The notes under the pieces: generated by a model
Seen by the model: only the letters and a program-made list of their open reading frames with translations
Databases searched by the model: none
Told to the model about the DNA's origin: nothing
Source: Actinomycetes bacterium
GTDB taxonomy: Bacteria > Actinomycetota > Acidimicrobiia > Acidimicrobiales > Microtrichaceae
Assembly: GCA_023427825.1 (NCBI GenBank)
Contig: JAEZAI010000386.1
Location: 1-6,294 of the forward strand
Direction of reading: 5' to 3'
DNA: 6,294 nt
Made by a program: the position numbers and the translations under genes
In this document: positions 5,835 through 6,294 of the stretch, piece after piece
Layout of the letters: every line of letters begins with the position of its first letter
How positions within the stretch are numbered: position 1 is the stretch's first letter

Positions 5835-5852
5835 CCCCCTAGCCTTCGGGGG
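5835..5852 (+). other. CCCCC/GGGGG inverted repeat around the patatin -10 box
   Basis: CCCCC (5835-5839) and GGGGG (5848-5852) flank an 8-nt segment containing TAGCCT, one base after the preceding hairpin. It could fold in read-through RNA immediately before the GTG, or mark a protein-binding site over the promoter. Chance occurrence is possible because G/C runs are common here. Confidence 0.3.
5840..5845 (+). promoter_or_regulatory. Putative -10 box (TAGCCT) of the patatin-like gene
   Basis: TAGCCT fits TAnnnT and lies 8 nt before the GTG at 5854, compatible with a leaderless message. It is a one-base variant of the TAGCGT boxes before the nitroreductase-family and pyruvate kinase genes. 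No -35 is recognised. Confidence 0.4.
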
Positions 5853-5853
5853 A

Positions 5854-6294
5854 GTGGCCACGCTCAAGTCCCTGACCCGGCGCAAGCCCCGTGTCGCCTT
5901 CGTCCTGTCGGGCGGCGGCAACCTGGGCGCGCTGCAGGTGGGAATGCTGCGGGCGCTGTCCGAGCACGGCATCGTCCCCGACGTGGTGCTCGGGTGCTCG
6001 GTGGGCGCCATGAACGGCGCCGCCTTCGCGCTCGAGCCCACGATCGAGGGCGTCCAGCGGCTCGAGGAGCACTGGACCACGGGCGTCTCGGTCATGCCGC
6101 CGTCGCGGCTGCCGTCGGTGGTCCAGATGATCCGCAAGGGGGAGTCGCTGCACACGAACGACTCGCTCCGGCGGGGACTCGAGGTGCTGCTCGGCGCCAC
6201 CCGGCGCATCGAGGACCTGCAGCTGCCCTTCGAGTGCATCGCCGCCGAGGTCGACACCGCCGCCGAGCACTGGTTCACCGAGGGGTACCTGGTC
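5854..6294 (+). CDS. Patatin-like phospholipase, 5' part (RssA type)
   Basis: The first 147 codons of a patatin-family lipid acyl hydrolase; the frame is still open at the window end. These enzymes use a Ser-Asp dyad to cleave acyl chains from phospholipids or other esters. Visible motifs are the strand VAFVLSGGGNLGALQVGML at 14-32, with the SGGGxxG oxyanion hole at 19-25, and the nucleophile elbow GCSVGAMNGA (47-56) with Ser49 in GxSxG. The catalytic Asp (DGG/DGA motif) should lie beyond the window. The layout with a short basic start (KSLTRRKPR) and no signal peptide or membrane segment resembles soluble bacterial RssA/YlbK-type proteins. GTG 5854 is the first possible common start after the in-frame stop of the hydrolase at 5797-5799, and it gives the normal spacing to the GGG motif. 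A G-run ends one base before the GTG, too close for a standard ribosome binding site. The substrate is unknown. Confidence 0.9.
   Translation, partial: MATLKSLTRRKPRVAFVLSGGGNLGALQVGMLRALSEHGIVPDVVLGCSVGAMNGAAFALEPTIEGVQRLEEHWTTGVSVMPPSRLPSVVQMIRKGESLHTNDSLRRGLEVLLGATRRIEDLQLPFECIAAEVDTAAEHWFTEGYLV

Noticed and set aside
5839..6278. Minus-strand frames opposite the patatin-like gene
   Set aside because: The plus-strand frame carries SGGGNLG and GCSVG motifs at proper spacing; the opposite frames have none.
1..6294. A previously undescribed multi-gene defence, mobile or biosynthetic system
   Set aside because: Five of six genes belong to common families in separate short units, with no transposase, integrase, nuclease or repeat array. 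The only unexplained protein is the one coupled to the synthase.

Overview
The window is very GC-rich, with strong G/C preference at third codon positions, and reads as chromosomal DNA of a high-GC Actinomycetota. A deazaflavin (F420)-type nitroreductase-family protein, a FadE-type acyl-CoA dehydrogenase and apparently leaderless starts fit that phylum. Acidimicrobiia or a relative is my guess, not something the sequence proves. No RNA genes, insertion sequences, CRISPR arrays or phage genes were seen. Six genes fill almost the whole window, and no gap reaches 300 bp.

Layout. Positions 1-568 hold the 3' part of an unrecognised gene: a charged, repeat-bearing segment, then a helix, then a beta-rich domain. 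Its stop overlaps by 4 bp the start of a complete trans-polyprenyl diphosphate synthase (565-1587), so the two look translationally coupled. A small deazaflavin-dependent nitroreductase-family protein (1565-2050, minus strand) converges on the synthase, and their 3' ends overlap by 23 bp. A 188 bp divergent intergenic region follows. It carries a perfect 8+8 bp palindrome next to a possible -10 element, in front of an acyl-CoA dehydrogenase gene (2239-3444, plus). After a GC hairpin and a structured 118 bp gap comes a divergent pyruvate kinase (3563-4996), with an alpha/beta hydrolase 29 bp downstream (start uncertain, 5026-5799). A patatin-like phospholipase (5854 to the window edge) runs out of the window.

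How they fit together. The window reads as several short transcription units rather than one pathway. They are an isoprenoid-chain synthase with an unknown partner, a possible F420H2-dependent reductase, a fatty-acyl or steroid side-chain type dehydrogenase under likely repressor control, a pyruvate kinase-hydrolase pair, and a lipid hydrolase. There is a loose lipid/isoprenoid theme, but I see no convincing evidence of a new multi-gene system.

The points most worth a second look are: the pyruvate kinase, which has replaced its potassium-coordinating residues; the recurrence of a TAGCGT box exactly 6 nt before the start codon of two genes (and a TAGCCT variant 8 nt before a third); the palindromic operator; and the unknown protein coupled to the polyprenyl synthase.
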